From assembly GCF_029813835.1 (NCBI RefSeq), contig NZ_JARVKV010000006.1, positions 119,903 to 183,902 of the forward strand: a stretch of DNA of 64,000 nucleotides, read 5' to 3'. The position numbers and the translations under genes were made by a program. Positions 16,765 to 25,610 of this stretch are shown piece by piece. The notes under the pieces are model-generated. The model saw only the letters and a list, made by a program, of their open reading frames with translations. It searched no databases and was not told the DNA's origin. This stretch comes from Streptomyces sp. DH37. Its GTDB lineage: Bacteria > Actinomycetota > Actinomycetes > Streptomycetales > Streptomycetaceae. Each line of letters opens with the position of its first letter. Position 1 is the first letter of the stretch.

Positions 16765-16794
16765 CTGACATCTCCCGGAGGCGGCCCGTAGCAT
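16765..16794 (+). promoter_or_regulatory. Probable promoter of the NCS2 permease
   Basis: CTGACA (16765-16770) and TAGCAT (16789-16794), 18 bp apart, 77 bp before the permease ATG. The leader between contains a repeated GATCGCAC (about 16811-16832) of unknown meaning. Confidence 0.5.
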
Positions 16795-16871
16795 GTGGAC
16801 CGGTCGATTCCGATCGCACATCTGATCGCACGCCGGAGCGCGTCGCCGCACGAACACGAAACGGAGCACCC

Positions 16872-18314
16872 ATGGGCCTCGGTCTGCGCTGGACCCTGCA
16901 CGGCGACGGCCGCACGCCGGCGCCCGGAGCCGTCGTACGGCCCGACGAGCGGCTGTCGTGGCCGCGTACGGCCGGGCTGGGGGCACAGCACGTGGTCGCC
17001 ATGTTCGGCGCCACCTTCGTCGCCCCCGTCCTCATGGGCCTGGACCCCAACCTGGCCATCATGATGTCGGGCGTCGCCACCATGGTGTTCCTGCTCCTGA
17101 CGCGCGGCCGGGTGCCCAGCTACCTGGGCTCCAGCCTCTCCTTCGTCGGCGTCGCCGCGGCGATCCGGGCGTCGGGCGGCGACAGCGGGACGATCACCGG
17201 GGCGCTGCTGGTGGTCGGCGTGGTGCTGCTGCTGGCCGGTCTGGTGGTGCAGCGGTTCGGCGCGCGGGTCATCCACGCCGTGATGCCGCCCGTGGTCACC
17301 GGCGCGGTCGTGATGCTGATCGGCTTCAACCTGGCGCCGGTGACGGCCTCGACGTACTGGCCGCAGGACCAGTGGACGGCGCTGCTGACGATGCTCTTCA
17401 CCGGGCTCGCCGTGGTGGCGCTGCGCGGCTTCTGGTCGCGCGTGGCGATCTTCCTCGGGCTGGTCTTCGGCTACCTCGTCTCCTGGGTGCTGGACCGGGT
17501 CTTCGGGAGGATCCACTCCCCGGCGGGCGGCACCGAGGCCGTCGACCACTGGCGGCTGGACCTCTCGGCGGTCTCCGAGGCCGACTGGATCGGCCTGCCC
17601 TCCCTGCACGCCCCCGAGTTCCAGTGGTCGGCGATCCTGGTGGCGCTGCCGGTGGTGATCGCGCTGATCGCCGAGAACGCGGGGCACGTGAAGGCCGTGG
17701 GCGAGATGACCGGCGACCCCCTCGACGACAAGCTGGGCACCGCGATCGGCGCCGACGGCGCGGCCACGGTGCTCTCCACGGCGGTCGGCGGCCCGGCCAC
17801 CACCACGTACTCCGAGAACATCGGCGTGATGGCCGCGACCCGCGTCTACTCCACCGCCGCCTACTGGGCCGCCGCGTGCTTCGCGGTGCTGTTCGGGCTG
17901 TGCCCAAAGTTCGGCGCGGTGATCGCCGCGATCCCCGGCGGGGTGCTCGGCGGGATCACCGTGATCCTCTACGGCATGATCGGCCTGCTCGGCGCGCAGA
18001 TCTGGCTCGCGGGCCGGGTGGACCTGCGCAACCCGCTGAACCTGGTGCCGGTGTCCGCGGGCGTCATCATCGGCGTCGGCGGGGTCAGCCTGGAGATCAC
18101 CGACAGCTTCGAGCTGAACGGCATCGCGCTGGGCACCATCGTCGTCCTCACCGGCTACCACGTGCTGCGGGCGCTGGCCCCGGCGCACATGCGCGAGCAG
18201 GAACCGCTGCTGGACGAGGGCACCTCCTCCTACGACACCGACACCGACACCGGCACCGACACCGGGACGGGCACGGGGACCGGCGCGGGCGGCGCCGAGC
18301 CCGGCGGGCGGTAG
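16872..18314 (+). CDS. NCS2 nucleobase permease (uracil/xanthine type)
   Basis: 480 residues with about 14 membrane segments. NCS2 motifs are present: the Gln-His pair in GLGAQHVVAMFGAT (residues ~36-49), the family Glu-His motif ENAGHVKAVGEMTG (~272-285) and GGPATTTYSENIGVMAATRVYS (~305-326), typical of uracil permeases (UraA/PyrP). It imports uracil or a related base by proton symport. ATG 16872, ribosome binding site ACGGAG. The C-terminus is a hydrophilic tail with Asp-Thr and Gly-Thr dipeptide repeats encoded by GACACC/GGGACG hexamers, likely to vary by slippage. It stands as a single gene; a link to pyrimidine salvage is inferred from family. Confidence 0.9.
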   Translation: MGLGLRWTLHGDGRTPAPGAVVRPDERLSWPRTAGLGAQHVVAMFGATFVAPVLMGLDPNLAIMMSGVATMVFLLLTRGRVPSYLGSSLSFVGVAAAIRASGGDSGTITGALLVVGVVLLLAGLVVQRFGARVIHAVMPPVVTGAVVMLIGFNLAPVTASTYWPQDQWTALLTMLFTGLAVVALRGFWSRVAIFLGLVFGYLVSWVLDRVFGRIHSPAGGTEAVDHWRLDLSAVSEADWIGLPSLHAPEFQWSAILVALPVVIALIAENAGHVKAVGEMTGDPLDDKLGTAIGADGAATVLSTAVGGPATTTYSENIGVMAATRVYSTAAYWAAACFAVLFGLCPKFGAVIAAIPGGVLGGITVILYGMIGLLGAQIWLAGRVDLRNPLNLVPVSAGVIIGVGGVSLEITDSFELNGIALGTIVVLTGYHVLRALAPAHMREQEPLLDEGTSSYDTDTDTGTDTGTGTGTGAGGAEPGGR

Positions 18315-18419
18315 GGGCGGCCGCTCCCCGGCTCCGCGCCCCTCGTTCGGAGGTCGCCCGATCCGGGGGACTTCCCGCGAAGACGCCTACGTTACGTGTC
18401 GTTCTGTCACTCTGAGTGC

Positions 18420-19169
18420 ATGACGATGACGCAGTCCGGGCTCGCCGCCGGGCCCGCAGCCGGGCCCGCAGCCGTTGACGGGGTGGACGGCGTGGACGGG
18501 ATGATCGCGCGGATGCGCGCGCTGGAGGAGGAACTGCCCCCGCACGACGGGATCGCGGTCTTCAACCGGGTCTACCTGACCGTGACGCTGTCGGTGCGGC
18601 GCGGCCTCGTCGACGGCCTCCTCCCCCGCCCCCGTTCCGCCGCGACCCTGGCGGCGGTCTTCGCCGGCCGCTATCTGGCCGCCGTCGACCTGGCCGCCGC
18701 CGGGGCGCCCGGCCCCGCCTGCTGGCGCCCCCTGGTCCAGGCGCGCCACCACCCGGGCGTGCACCCGGTGCAGTTCGCACTGGCGGGGATCAACGCGCAC
18801 ATCGGGCACGACCTGGCGCTGGCCGTGGTGGACACCGCCCGGGCGCACGGCTGCGAGCCGTCCGCCCTGCAGGGCGCGTTCGACCGGATCGGGGACATCC
18901 TGGTGGAGCTGGAGGAGCGGGTCCGCGAGGACCTGATGCCCGGTCCCGACCCGCTGGACGTCGCCGATCCGCTCACCCACCTGATCGCCGGCTGGAGCAT
19001 GGAGCGGGCCCGGGACGCGGCGTGGTCGGCGGCGCGCCTGCTGTGGAGCATGCGGCGGCTGCCGGAGCTGGCCGAGGAGTTCACCCGCCGGCTGGACGCG
19101 GGGGTGGGCCTGGTGGGCCGCTTCCTGCTCACCCCGCTGGAGCGCTGCCCGGGCACGCGTACGGGGTGA
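18420..19169 (+). CDS. DUF5995-like conserved protein
   Basis: 249 residues, all-alpha in appearance. I recognise the Streptomyces DUF5995 style from IARMRALEEELPPHDGIAVFNRVYLTVT near the N-terminus, HPVQFALAGINAHIGHDLALAVV in the middle and SMERARDAAWSAARLLWSMR near the C-terminus. Conserved His residues (GINAHIGHD) may bind a metal, but no function is known to me. ATG 18420 has no ribosome binding site; a TACGTT-like box (18389-18394) lies ~26 bp upstream. The first ~20 residues include a GPAAGPAAVDGVDGVDG repeat. Single gene, convergent with the ABC transporter operon. Confidence 0.7.
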   Translation: MTMTQSGLAAGPAAGPAAVDGVDGVDGMIARMRALEEELPPHDGIAVFNRVYLTVTLSVRRGLVDGLLPRPRSAATLAAVFAGRYLAAVDLAAAGAPGPACWRPLVQARHHPGVHPVQFALAGINAHIGHDLALAVVDTARAHGCEPSALQGAFDRIGDILVELEERVREDLMPGPDPLDVADPLTHLIAGWSMERARDAAWSAARLLWSMRRLPELAEEFTRRLDAGVGLVGRFLLTPLERCPGTRTG

Positions 19170-19193
19170 GACCCCCGGCCCCCGGGCCCCGGT

Positions 19194-19239
19194 CCCCCGG
19201 GATCCGCCCGGCCCCCCGGCCCCGGGCGGATCCCGGGGG
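19194..19239. terminator. 18-bp perfect inverted repeat between convergent genes
   Basis: CCCCCGGGATCCGCCCGG at 19194-19211 pairs with 19222-19239 over all 18 bp, loop 10 nt. It ends one base before the stop codon of the permease gene at 19241 and follows the DUF5995-like gene, so it can terminate both strands. No U-tract. Confidence 0.75.
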
Positions 19240-19240
19240 C

Positions 19241-20158
19241 TCATCCCTTCAGTCCCGAGCGGGACACCCCCTCGATCACCCAGCGCTGCGCCACCACGTA
19301 CAGCAGCAGGACGGGGACGCTGGCGATGACGGCCCCGGCCATCAGCAGGTCGTAGCGGATGTTGTTGGCCCCCTGGAAGTTGGCCAGTCCGGCGGGCAGC
19401 GTCAGCGACTCGGGGCTGAGCAGCACGTACAGCGGCCACAGGAAGTCGTTCCAGTTGGCCAGGAACGACAGCAGCGCGAGCGTGACCAGGGCGGGCCGGG
19501 ACAGCGGCAGGACCACCCGCACGAAGATCTGCCAGCGGTTGCAGCCGTCGATCTCGGCGGCCTCCTCCAGCTCGGCGGGCAGCGTCAGGAAGAACTGCCG
19601 CAGGAAGAAGACGCCGAACGCGCCGGCCGCGCCGGGGACGATCACCGCGGGCAGGCTGTCCACCCAGGCCAGCTCGTTGACGATCAGGAAGTTGGGCACC
19701 AGCAGGATCACCGGGGGCACGAAGAGGGTGGCCACGACGGCGGCGAAGACCGTGCCCCGGCCGCGGAAGTCCATCCGGGCCAGCGCGTACGCCGCCGGGG
19801 CCGCGGTGGCCAGCACCAGCAGCGCGTGGGCGCCCGCCGCGAGCAGGCTGTTGAGGAACCAGCGCATGACGGGGCTGTCGGCGGAGCCCAGCACCACCCG
19901 GTACGCGTCCAGGGTGACCGGGTCGGGGAACCAGCGCGGCTCGGTGGCCCCGGCCTCGCCGCGCGTCTTGAACGAGGTGACCAGCATGTACAGCAGCGGA
20001 CTGAGGTAGAGCGCCGCGACGACGGCCAGCACCAGGTGGAGCAGGGAGCGGCGCAGCCGCTTCCGGGCGGTCGGCCCGCTCCGGGCGGGCCGACCGCCGC
20101 CAAGGGCGTCCGGCTCGCGGGCCGGGGCGGCGGCGGGGGCGGTGCGGGTGGCGGTCAT
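19241..20158 (-). CDS. ABC sugar transporter permease, MalG-type
   Basis: 305 residues with six membrane segments. The CUT1 permease EAA loop EEAAEIDGCNRWQIFVRVVLPLSRP (residues ~190-214) contacts the shared ATPase. The start ATG 20158 overlaps the stop of the second permease by four bases (ATGA). It is the last gene of the operon GH51 hydrolase, binding protein, permease, permease. No ATPase gene is nearby; Streptomyces CUT1 systems commonly share MsiK encoded elsewhere. Substrate is probably an arabinose-containing oligosaccharide, inferred from the GH51 enzyme in the operon. The ~35-residue N-terminus before the first membrane segment is Ala/Pro/Arg-rich. Confidence 0.92.
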   Translation of the reverse strand: MTATRTAPAAAPAREPDALGGGRPARSGPTARKRLRRSLLHLVLAVVAALYLSPLLYMLVTSFKTRGEAGATEPRWFPDPVTLDAYRVVLGSADSPVMRWFLNSLLAAGAHALLVLATAAPAAYALARMDFRGRGTVFAAVVATLFVPPVILLVPNFLIVNELAWVDSLPAVIVPGAAGAFGVFFLRQFFLTLPAELEEAAEIDGCNRWQIFVRVVLPLSRPALVTLALLSFLANWNDFLWPLYVLLSPESLTLPAGLANFQGANNIRYDLLMAGAVIASVPVLLLYVVAQRWVIEGVSRSGLKG

Positions 20159-21123
20159 CGGTCCTCCTGCCGGTCGCGGAAGATGCGGAAGAGCACCGCG
20201 CTGGCGGCCATCAGCGCCAGGGCGAGCACGAAGCTCATCGCCGAGGCGGTGCCCATCTCGAAGCGGCGCAGACCGGTCTCGGCGATCAGGAAGATCGCGG
20301 TCTTGGTCTCGTCCGCCGGGGCGCCGGTCGTGATCAGGTAGGACTGGCCGAACATGTTGGCCGACGCCAGCATCGTGGCGTTGACCACGAACAGCAGCAC
20401 CGGCCGCAGCCCGGGCAGGGTGACGTGGACGAACCGGTGCCAGGCGCCGGCGCCGTCGACCCGGGCCGCCTCGTAGAGCTCCGCGGGGATGTCCTGGAGC
20501 CCGGCGAGGTAGATCACGGCGTTGAGGCCGAGCGTCCACCAGACGGTGACGCCGACCAGGCCCCACCAGGCGGCGGGGGTGTCGGTGGTCCACTGGACGT
20601 CGTCGGGCAGCCCGAGGACGCCCAGGTAGTGGTTGACGATGCCGATGTTGCCGTCGAGCAGGAAGCGCCACAGCAGGCCGACGACGGCGACGCCGAGCAC
20701 GTACGGGGCGAAGTACACCGCCCGGTACAGGTTGCGCCCGCGGAAGCGCCCGTTCATCAGCATCGCCACGAACAGCGGCACGATCAGCAGGAAGGGCAGC
20801 GACAGCGCGGTGAAGATCCCCGTCGCGCGCATCGCCGTCCAGAAGCGCGGACCCTCCACGCCGGACGAGTCGAGCAGTTCGCGGTAGTTGTCGAGCCCGA
20901 CGAAGGGTTTGGCCGGGATGTTGATGTCCCACTCGTGGAGGCTGATCCACAGGCCGTAGCCGATCGGGGCCAGGACGAAGACGGCGAACAGCGCCAGGTA
21001 GGGCGCCATGAACAGGTACGGCGTCCACCACCGGTAGGGGCGGGTGGCCACCCGGGCGGGGGCTCTGCCCGCCCCCGCTCCCGGGGTCTTGGTGGTCGGC
21101 CGTGCGATCAGCCGCGGTGCCAC
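20155..21123 (-). CDS. ABC sugar transporter permease, MalF-type
   Basis: 322 residues with six membrane segments. The first segment (WWTPYLFMAPYLALFAVFVLAP) and the EAA loop AELYEAARVDGAGAWHRFVHVTLPGLRP (~200-227) identify a CUT1 inner-membrane permease, pairing with the downstream MalG-type subunit. Start is a GTG at 21123, only 10 bp after the binding-protein stop codon, with a weak GTGAGGC ribosome binding site that lies across that stop. It overlaps the next gene by four bases, so the subunits are translationally coupled. Confidence 0.92.
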   Translation of the reverse strand: MAPRLIARPTTKTPGAGAGRAPARVATRPYRWWTPYLFMAPYLALFAVFVLAPIGYGLWISLHEWDINIPAKPFVGLDNYRELLDSSGVEGPRFWTAMRATGIFTALSLPFLLIVPLFVAMLMNGRFRGRNLYRAVYFAPYVLGVAVVGLLWRFLLDGNIGIVNHYLGVLGLPDDVQWTTDTPAAWWGLVGVTVWWTLGLNAVIYLAGLQDIPAELYEAARVDGAGAWHRFVHVTLPGLRPVLLFVVNATMLASANMFGQSYLITTGAPADETKTAIFLIAETGLRRFEMGTASAMSFVLALALMAASAVLFRIFRDRQEDR

Positions 21124-21133
21124 GTCGGATGCC

Positions 21134-22498
21134 TCACTTCGCGTACTTCTGCTGGTTCTCCGCCAGGAGCTTGTCGGCCGTCCGCACGCCCTCGGCCAGC
21201 GCCTCGGCCGGTGCGGCCCGGCCCAGGACCGCCTTCTGGACGGCCAGTTCCAGCGCCTTGGACTGGACGTCGCCGACGCCGGGCAGGGCGGGCAGGAAGT
21301 GGAACGCCTCCACGTCCCGCGCCAGGGCGATCTGCGGCAGCTTCGCCACCTCGCCCTCGGCGCGCACGGAGTTGCGGGCGGGGATCATCCCGGCCTTGGC
21401 CCACTCGGTGGACTGCTTGCTCATGTAGTCGATGAAGAACTTGGCGGCCTGCACCTTGTTCTCGTCCCTGGCGGCCTGCGAGGTGAGCACGAAGTTGTGC
21501 GAGGCGCTCCACACGGCGGCCTTCCCGCCGATCACGGGGACCGGCGCCATCCGCCAGTCCAGCTTCCCGGCGTTGGCCTTCAGGTCGTTGATCTGCCAGA
21601 TGCCGTCCCAGGTGAAGCTGACCCCGCCGTTCTTGAAGGCGTTGTACTGCGCGTCCTGGGCGACCTGGCCGGGGCTGTACCCCTTGTCGATCTGCTCCCG
21701 CATCCAGCTCAGCGCCTCGACGCCGGCGTCCGAGCCCCACAGCGCCTCCGTGCCGTCCTCGCTGTACAGCTCGCCGCCGAACTGCCACAGCAGGGACATG
21801 AACATCAGGTGCGCCGGCCACTTGTTGGGCATCCAGAACGGGTGCTTGACGCCCGCGTCCGCGAGTTCGGCGAGCGCGTCCTCGTAGCCGGAGCGGTCGC
21901 GGGGCGGTGCGTCCAGACCGGCGCGGGTCAGGTGCCTGGCGTTGGCGTAGTCGGCCAGGCAGTGCACGTCCAGCGGGACGCTGTAGCGCTTGTCCCGGTA
22001 GACGCCGGCCTGCCAGACCGCCGGGATGAAGTCCGACTCCTTCATGCCCAGCGAGGAGACCACGTCGTCCAGCGGCACGAGGGTGCGGCGGGCGGCGAAG
22101 GTGGCGACCCAGTCGTTGTGGATGACGGCCACGTCGGGGCCCTTGCCCGCGGTGATGGCGGTGGGCATCGCCGGGTAGAGGTCCTGCCACTGGCGGGTGG
22201 TGTTCCGGACCTCGATGCGGCCGGCGTACTCCTTGTTGAACGCCTGGACCATGGCGCGCATGTGCGGGCCGTCGCCGCCGGTGAAGCCGTTCCAGTACTG
22301 CAGGGTCACCTTCGGCCCGTCGTACTCGCCCCCCTCGAAACGGGGGGCGTCGTCGAGGGAGCCGTCGGTGGAGCCGTCGGCGCCCAGCTCGGTGCCGCCG
22401 CCGCAGGCGGTGAGCAGGCCGGTTCCGGCCAGGGCGCCGGCGGCGCCGAGGAAGGCCCTGCGCCGCATGTTCGTACCGTACGGGGATGTACCGCTCAT
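21134..22498 (-). CDS. Solute-binding lipoprotein of the sugar ABC transporter
   Basis: 454 residues. The N-terminus carries a twin-arginine stretch (NMRRRAFLGAAGALAG) and the lipobox LTAC at residues ~29-32, so it is probably exported by Tat or Sec and lipid-anchored outside the membrane. The rest is a family 1 extracellular solute-binding protein: VTLQYWNGFTGGDGPHMRAMVQAFN near residue 70, TAITAGKGPDVAVIH and TWDGIWQINDLKANAGKLDW. ATG 22498 follows GAGGAG. It should deliver an oligosaccharide, perhaps arabino-oligosaccharide, to the two permeases just downstream. Confidence 0.92.
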   Translation of the reverse strand: MSGTSPYGTNMRRRAFLGAAGALAGTGLLTACGGGTELGADGSTDGSLDDAPRFEGGEYDGPKVTLQYWNGFTGGDGPHMRAMVQAFNKEYAGRIEVRNTTRQWQDLYPAMPTAITAGKGPDVAVIHNDWVATFAARRTLVPLDDVVSSLGMKESDFIPAVWQAGVYRDKRYSVPLDVHCLADYANARHLTRAGLDAPPRDRSGYEDALAELADAGVKHPFWMPNKWPAHLMFMSLLWQFGGELYSEDGTEALWGSDAGVEALSWMREQIDKGYSPGQVAQDAQYNAFKNGGVSFTWDGIWQINDLKANAGKLDWRMAPVPVIGGKAAVWSASHNFVLTSQAARDENKVQAAKFFIDYMSKQSTEWAKAGMIPARNSVRAEGEVAKLPQIALARDVEAFHFLPALPGVGDVQSKALELAVQKAVLGRAAPAEALAEGVRTADKLLAENQQKYAK

Positions 22499-22545
22499 GT
22501 TCTGCTCCTCGGGAGGGAGTCGGTCTGTCGGGGGCGGCGGGGCTG

Positions 22546-24060
22546 TCAGCCCGCGGGGTCCGTGGCGAGCCGGATCATGGTCCAGGAGGCCGGCGGCAGT
22601 TCCACGGTGAGGGCGCCGCCGTCGGTCCCGGTGCCGCCGACCGGGCGGGGGGTCACGCGGTCGGGGTGCTCGGCGGTGTTGGCCGCGCCCGGGTCGTCGT
22701 CGGCGAGCACCAGGTGCTCCACCACCCGGGCGCCGGGGAAGGGGCGCAGTCCGGCGGTGAGGGTGAGGGGGGAGGTGCGGTCGCGGTTGACGGCGAACAG
22801 GGCGATCGCGCCGCTCTCCTCGTCGTGGGTGGCCGTGGCCCACAGCGCCGGGACCTCCCCGTACTCGGCGGTCTCCACCACCGGCGAGTCCGGCTCGACG
22901 CGCAGCACCGTGCCGCGGGCGTGGCGGGCGGTCTGCGCGAAGGGGTGGAAGATCGTCTGCCGCCAGGCGGGGCCGTCGGGCTCGGTCATGATCGGGGCGA
23001 TGACGTTGGCGAGCTGGGCCTGGCAGGCGGCGCCGACCCGGTCGGCGTGGCGCAGCAGGGTGATCAGCAGGCTGCCGACGACGACGGCGTCGGTCACGTC
23101 GTAGACGTCCTCGATGAGCCGGGGGGCGGGCCGCCAGTCCAGCGAGTCCTCGCCTCCGAAGCGGCTCTGGTACCACACGTTCCACTCGTCGAAGGAGAGC
23201 TTGATCCTCTTGCGGCTGCGCAGCTTGGCGCCGACGTGGTCGGCGGTGGCCGTGATCGCGTCGATCATCCGGTCCATCCCGGTGGCGCTGGCCAGGAAGG
23301 AGTCGGCGTCGGTGCCCTCGGGGTCGTAGTACGCGTGCAGGGAGATGTAGTCGGCGAACTCGTAGGTGTGCTCCAGGACGGTCGCCTCCCAGGAGGCGAA
23401 GGTGTCGATGTGGGCGTTGGAGCTGCCGCAGGCGACCAGTTCCAGGGAGGGGTCGAAGCGCTTCATCGCACGGGCCGTCTCGGCCGCGAGCCGGCCGTAC
23501 TCGTGGGCGGTCTTGTGGCCCATCTGCCAGGGCCCGTCCAGTTCGTTGCCCAGGCACCACATGCGGATGCCGTGCGGGTCGGGCACGCCGTGCGAGCGGC
23601 GCAGCTCGGAGTGGGCGGTGCCGCCGGGGTGGTTGGCGTACTCCAGCAGGGCCAGGGCCTCGGGGGTGCCGCGGGTGCCGAGGTTGAGGGCCATCATCGG
23701 CTCGACGCCGGCCCTGGCGGTCCAGGCCATGAACTCGTTGAGGCCGAAGGCGTTGCTCTCCACGCTGCGCCAGGCCAGGTCCAGGCGGGTGGGGCGCTCC
23801 TCGCGGGGGCCGACCCCGTCCTCCCAGCGGTGGTTGGAGACGAAGTTGCCGCCGGGGTAGCGGACGAGGGTGACGCCGAGTTCGCGGACGAGGTCCAGCA
23901 CGTCGGTGCGGAAGCCGTCCGCGTCGGCCGCCGGGTGGCCGGGCTGGAAGATCCCGGTGTACACCGTCCGTCCCATGTGCTCGACGAACGAGCCGAACAG
24001 GCGCCGGTCGACGGCGCCGACCCGGAAGCCGGGGTCGAGGGTGAGACGGGCCGTGGGCAT
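22546..24060 (-). CDS. Intracellular GH51 alpha-L-arabinofuranosidase
   Basis: 504 residues, no signal peptide. Residues ~1-380 are the (beta/alpha)8 barrel: GSFVEHMGRTVYTGIF near the start, VRYPGGNFVSNHRWEDGVGP, the acid/base Glu in WCLGNELDGPWQ (~170) and the nucleophile Glu in LSFDEWNVWY (~285). A C-terminal beta-sandwich follows. Such enzymes release terminal arabinofuranose from imported oligosaccharides. ATG 24060 follows AGGGAG. First gene of the transport operon, divergent from the LacI regulator, with a palindromic operator in the gap. The missing secretion signal fits uptake first, cleavage inside. Confidence 0.95.
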   Translation of the reverse strand: MPTARLTLDPGFRVGAVDRRLFGSFVEHMGRTVYTGIFQPGHPAADADGFRTDVLDLVRELGVTLVRYPGGNFVSNHRWEDGVGPREERPTRLDLAWRSVESNAFGLNEFMAWTARAGVEPMMALNLGTRGTPEALALLEYANHPGGTAHSELRRSHGVPDPHGIRMWCLGNELDGPWQMGHKTAHEYGRLAAETARAMKRFDPSLELVACGSSNAHIDTFASWEATVLEHTYEFADYISLHAYYDPEGTDADSFLASATGMDRMIDAITATADHVGAKLRSRKRIKLSFDEWNVWYQSRFGGEDSLDWRPAPRLIEDVYDVTDAVVVGSLLITLLRHADRVGAACQAQLANVIAPIMTEPDGPAWRQTIFHPFAQTARHARGTVLRVEPDSPVVETAEYGEVPALWATATHDEESGAIALFAVNRDRTSPLTLTAGLRPFPGARVVEHLVLADDDPGAANTAEHPDRVTPRPVGGTGTDGGALTVELPPASWTMIRLATDPAG

Positions 24061-24236
24061 GGGCGCTCCCTGGTGCTCGAGGGGACGGGGCGTACCGCGG
24101 ACGGGAGGGGGAGGACGGTCCCGTCCGCGGGGCACGCTCACCGCGTACGGGTCCGCTGCCGCGGGCCGTCGGCCGCGGTTCCCTCCGGTGGTCCCGGACG
24201 GGCGGCGGACCGGGCGGCTGCCGTGCGCTGATACGA

Positions 24237-24261
24237 TTACATCGTTGAAACAGCGTTGTAA
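24237..24261. promoter_or_regulatory. LacI-type operator between lacI-family gene and GH51 operon
   Basis: A 25-bp imperfect palindrome runs from TTACATCG to GCGTTGTAA (24237-24261), with arms TTACA/TGTAA and inner CG/CG pairs. It is the most AT-rich point of the 376-bp divergent gap (24061-24436), where promoters of the minus-strand operon should lie (TTTACA read on the minus strand). The rest of the gap holds no ORF or RNA element that I can see. Confidence 0.65.
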
Positions 24262-24436
24262 ATAGCTCCGACACCGGTTCTTCCGAACCGGATGGGCCCG
24301 CCCGCGGGGAGCGCGGACGCGCCACGTGTGGCACCCGGTGCCGAGTCGGCCCGCACCGCGCGCCGGTGATGTGCCAGGGTGACCCGTACCGCTTCGCGAA
24401 GGGGCACCGATGGGTGCCGGGTGGAGGTGATGAGAG

Positions 24437-25480
24437 GTGGGCGCCAGCCTCAAGGACGTGGCCGCACGGGCCGGGGTCTCGGTCAAGACCGTCTCCAACG
24501 TGGTCAACGGCTACACCTACGTGGCTCCGCACACGCGGGAGAAGGTCGAGAAGGCGCTGGCCGAGCTGGAGTACCGCCCGAACCTCTCCGCCCGCAACCT
24601 GCGCCGCGGCCGCACCGGCGTGATCGCCCTGGCCCTCCCCGAGCTGGACGCGCCGTACTTCGCCGAGCTGTCCCGGTTCGTCATCGACGCCGCCGTCGAG
24701 CGCGGCTGGACGGTGCTGATCGACCAGACCGACGGTCTGGCCGACCGCGAGCGCGAGGTGCTCCAGGGCATCCGGGAGCAGCTCATCGACGGGCTGATCT
24801 TCAGCCCGATCGCCGTCGGCCGGGAGGAGCTGGCCGCCCGCACCGACAACACCCCGCTGGTGCTGCTCGGCGAGCGGATCCTGGACGGGCCCACCCACCA
24901 CGTGGCCATCGACAACCAGCGGGCCGCCCGCGAGGTGACCGAGCACCTGATCTCGCTGGGCCACACCCGCATCGGCGCCATCGGCGCCCAGGACAGCCCC
25001 GGCGCCAACACCGCCCGGCTGCGGCTGGCCGGGTACCGGCAGGCGCTCCGGGCCGCCGGACTGCCCTACGACGAGCGGCTGGTCCCGCCGACCGGGTCGT
25101 ACCACCGCGCCGACGGCGCCGCGCTGATGCGCCGCCTGCTGGATCTGGACGAGCCCCCGCAGGCCGTCTTCTGCTTCAACGACCTGCTGGCCCTGGGTGC
25201 CCTGCGCACCGCCCTGTCCGCCGGGCTGAGGGTGCCGCAGGACGTGGCGGTGGCGGGGTTCGACGACATCGAGGACGGCCGGTACAGCACCCCGACGCTG
25301 ACCACGATCTCCCCGGACAAGGCCCGGATCGCCCGTACGGCGGTGGAGCTGCTGGACGCCCTCATCGGCGGCACCGGCCGCGGCGGGCGGCGGGCGGACG
25401 GCCCGCCGGAGGTGCGGGAGGTCGAGGCGGACTACCGGCTGATCGTCCGGGAGAGCACGGTCGGCGCGGGAGGGGCGTGA
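24437..25480 (+). CDS. LacI-family transcriptional regulator
   Basis: 347 residues. N-terminal LacI helix-turn-helix (SLKDVAARAGVSVKTVSNVVNG, residues ~4-25) and hinge helix (YRPNLSARNLRRGRTG), then a periplasmic-binding-protein-like effector domain (VIALALPELDAPYFAEL, HHVAIDNQRAAREVTEHLISLGHTRIG, FCFNDLLALGALRTAL, VAGFDDIEDGRYSTPTLTTI). GTG 24437 is preceded by GGAGG at 24423-24427. It is divergent from the GH51/ABC operon and most likely represses it through the palindrome at 24237-24261 until an arabinose-related sugar binds. The inducer is inferred from the operon contents. Confidence 0.93.
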   Translation: MGASLKDVAARAGVSVKTVSNVVNGYTYVAPHTREKVEKALAELEYRPNLSARNLRRGRTGVIALALPELDAPYFAELSRFVIDAAVERGWTVLIDQTDGLADREREVLQGIREQLIDGLIFSPIAVGREELAARTDNTPLVLLGERILDGPTHHVAIDNQRAAREVTEHLISLGHTRIGAIGAQDSPGANTARLRLAGYRQALRAAGLPYDERLVPPTGSYHRADGAALMRRLLDLDEPPQAVFCFNDLLALGALRTALSAGLRVPQDVAVAGFDDIEDGRYSTPTLTTISPDKARIARTAVELLDALIGGTGRGGRRADGPPEVREVEADYRLIVRESTVGAGGA

Positions 25481-25555
25481 CGGGGACGCCCTCCCGCGCC
25501 GCTCCCCTCCCCCGCGCCGGCCCGCCCCGCACTCCCGCCGGGCCCCGGTCGCGCT

Positions 25556-25610
25556 GCTCGGTCCTCGCCCAGTCCTCGCTCGGTCCCCGCTCGATCCCCG
25601 CTCAGTCCTC
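25556..25610. repeat. 11-bp tandem repeat, five copies
   Basis: Five consecutive 11-bp units of consensus GCTCGGTCCYC fill 25556-25610, between the convergent LacI and oxidase genes. The array overlaps the oxidase stop codon (25602-25604). Units vary at one to three positions. Confidence 0.8.

Noticed and set aside
18220..18314. Frameshift or junk at the C-terminus of the NCS2 permease
   Set aside because: The Asp-Thr/Gly-Thr repeats stay in frame to a normal stop codon, so this is a slippage-prone tail rather than a broken end.
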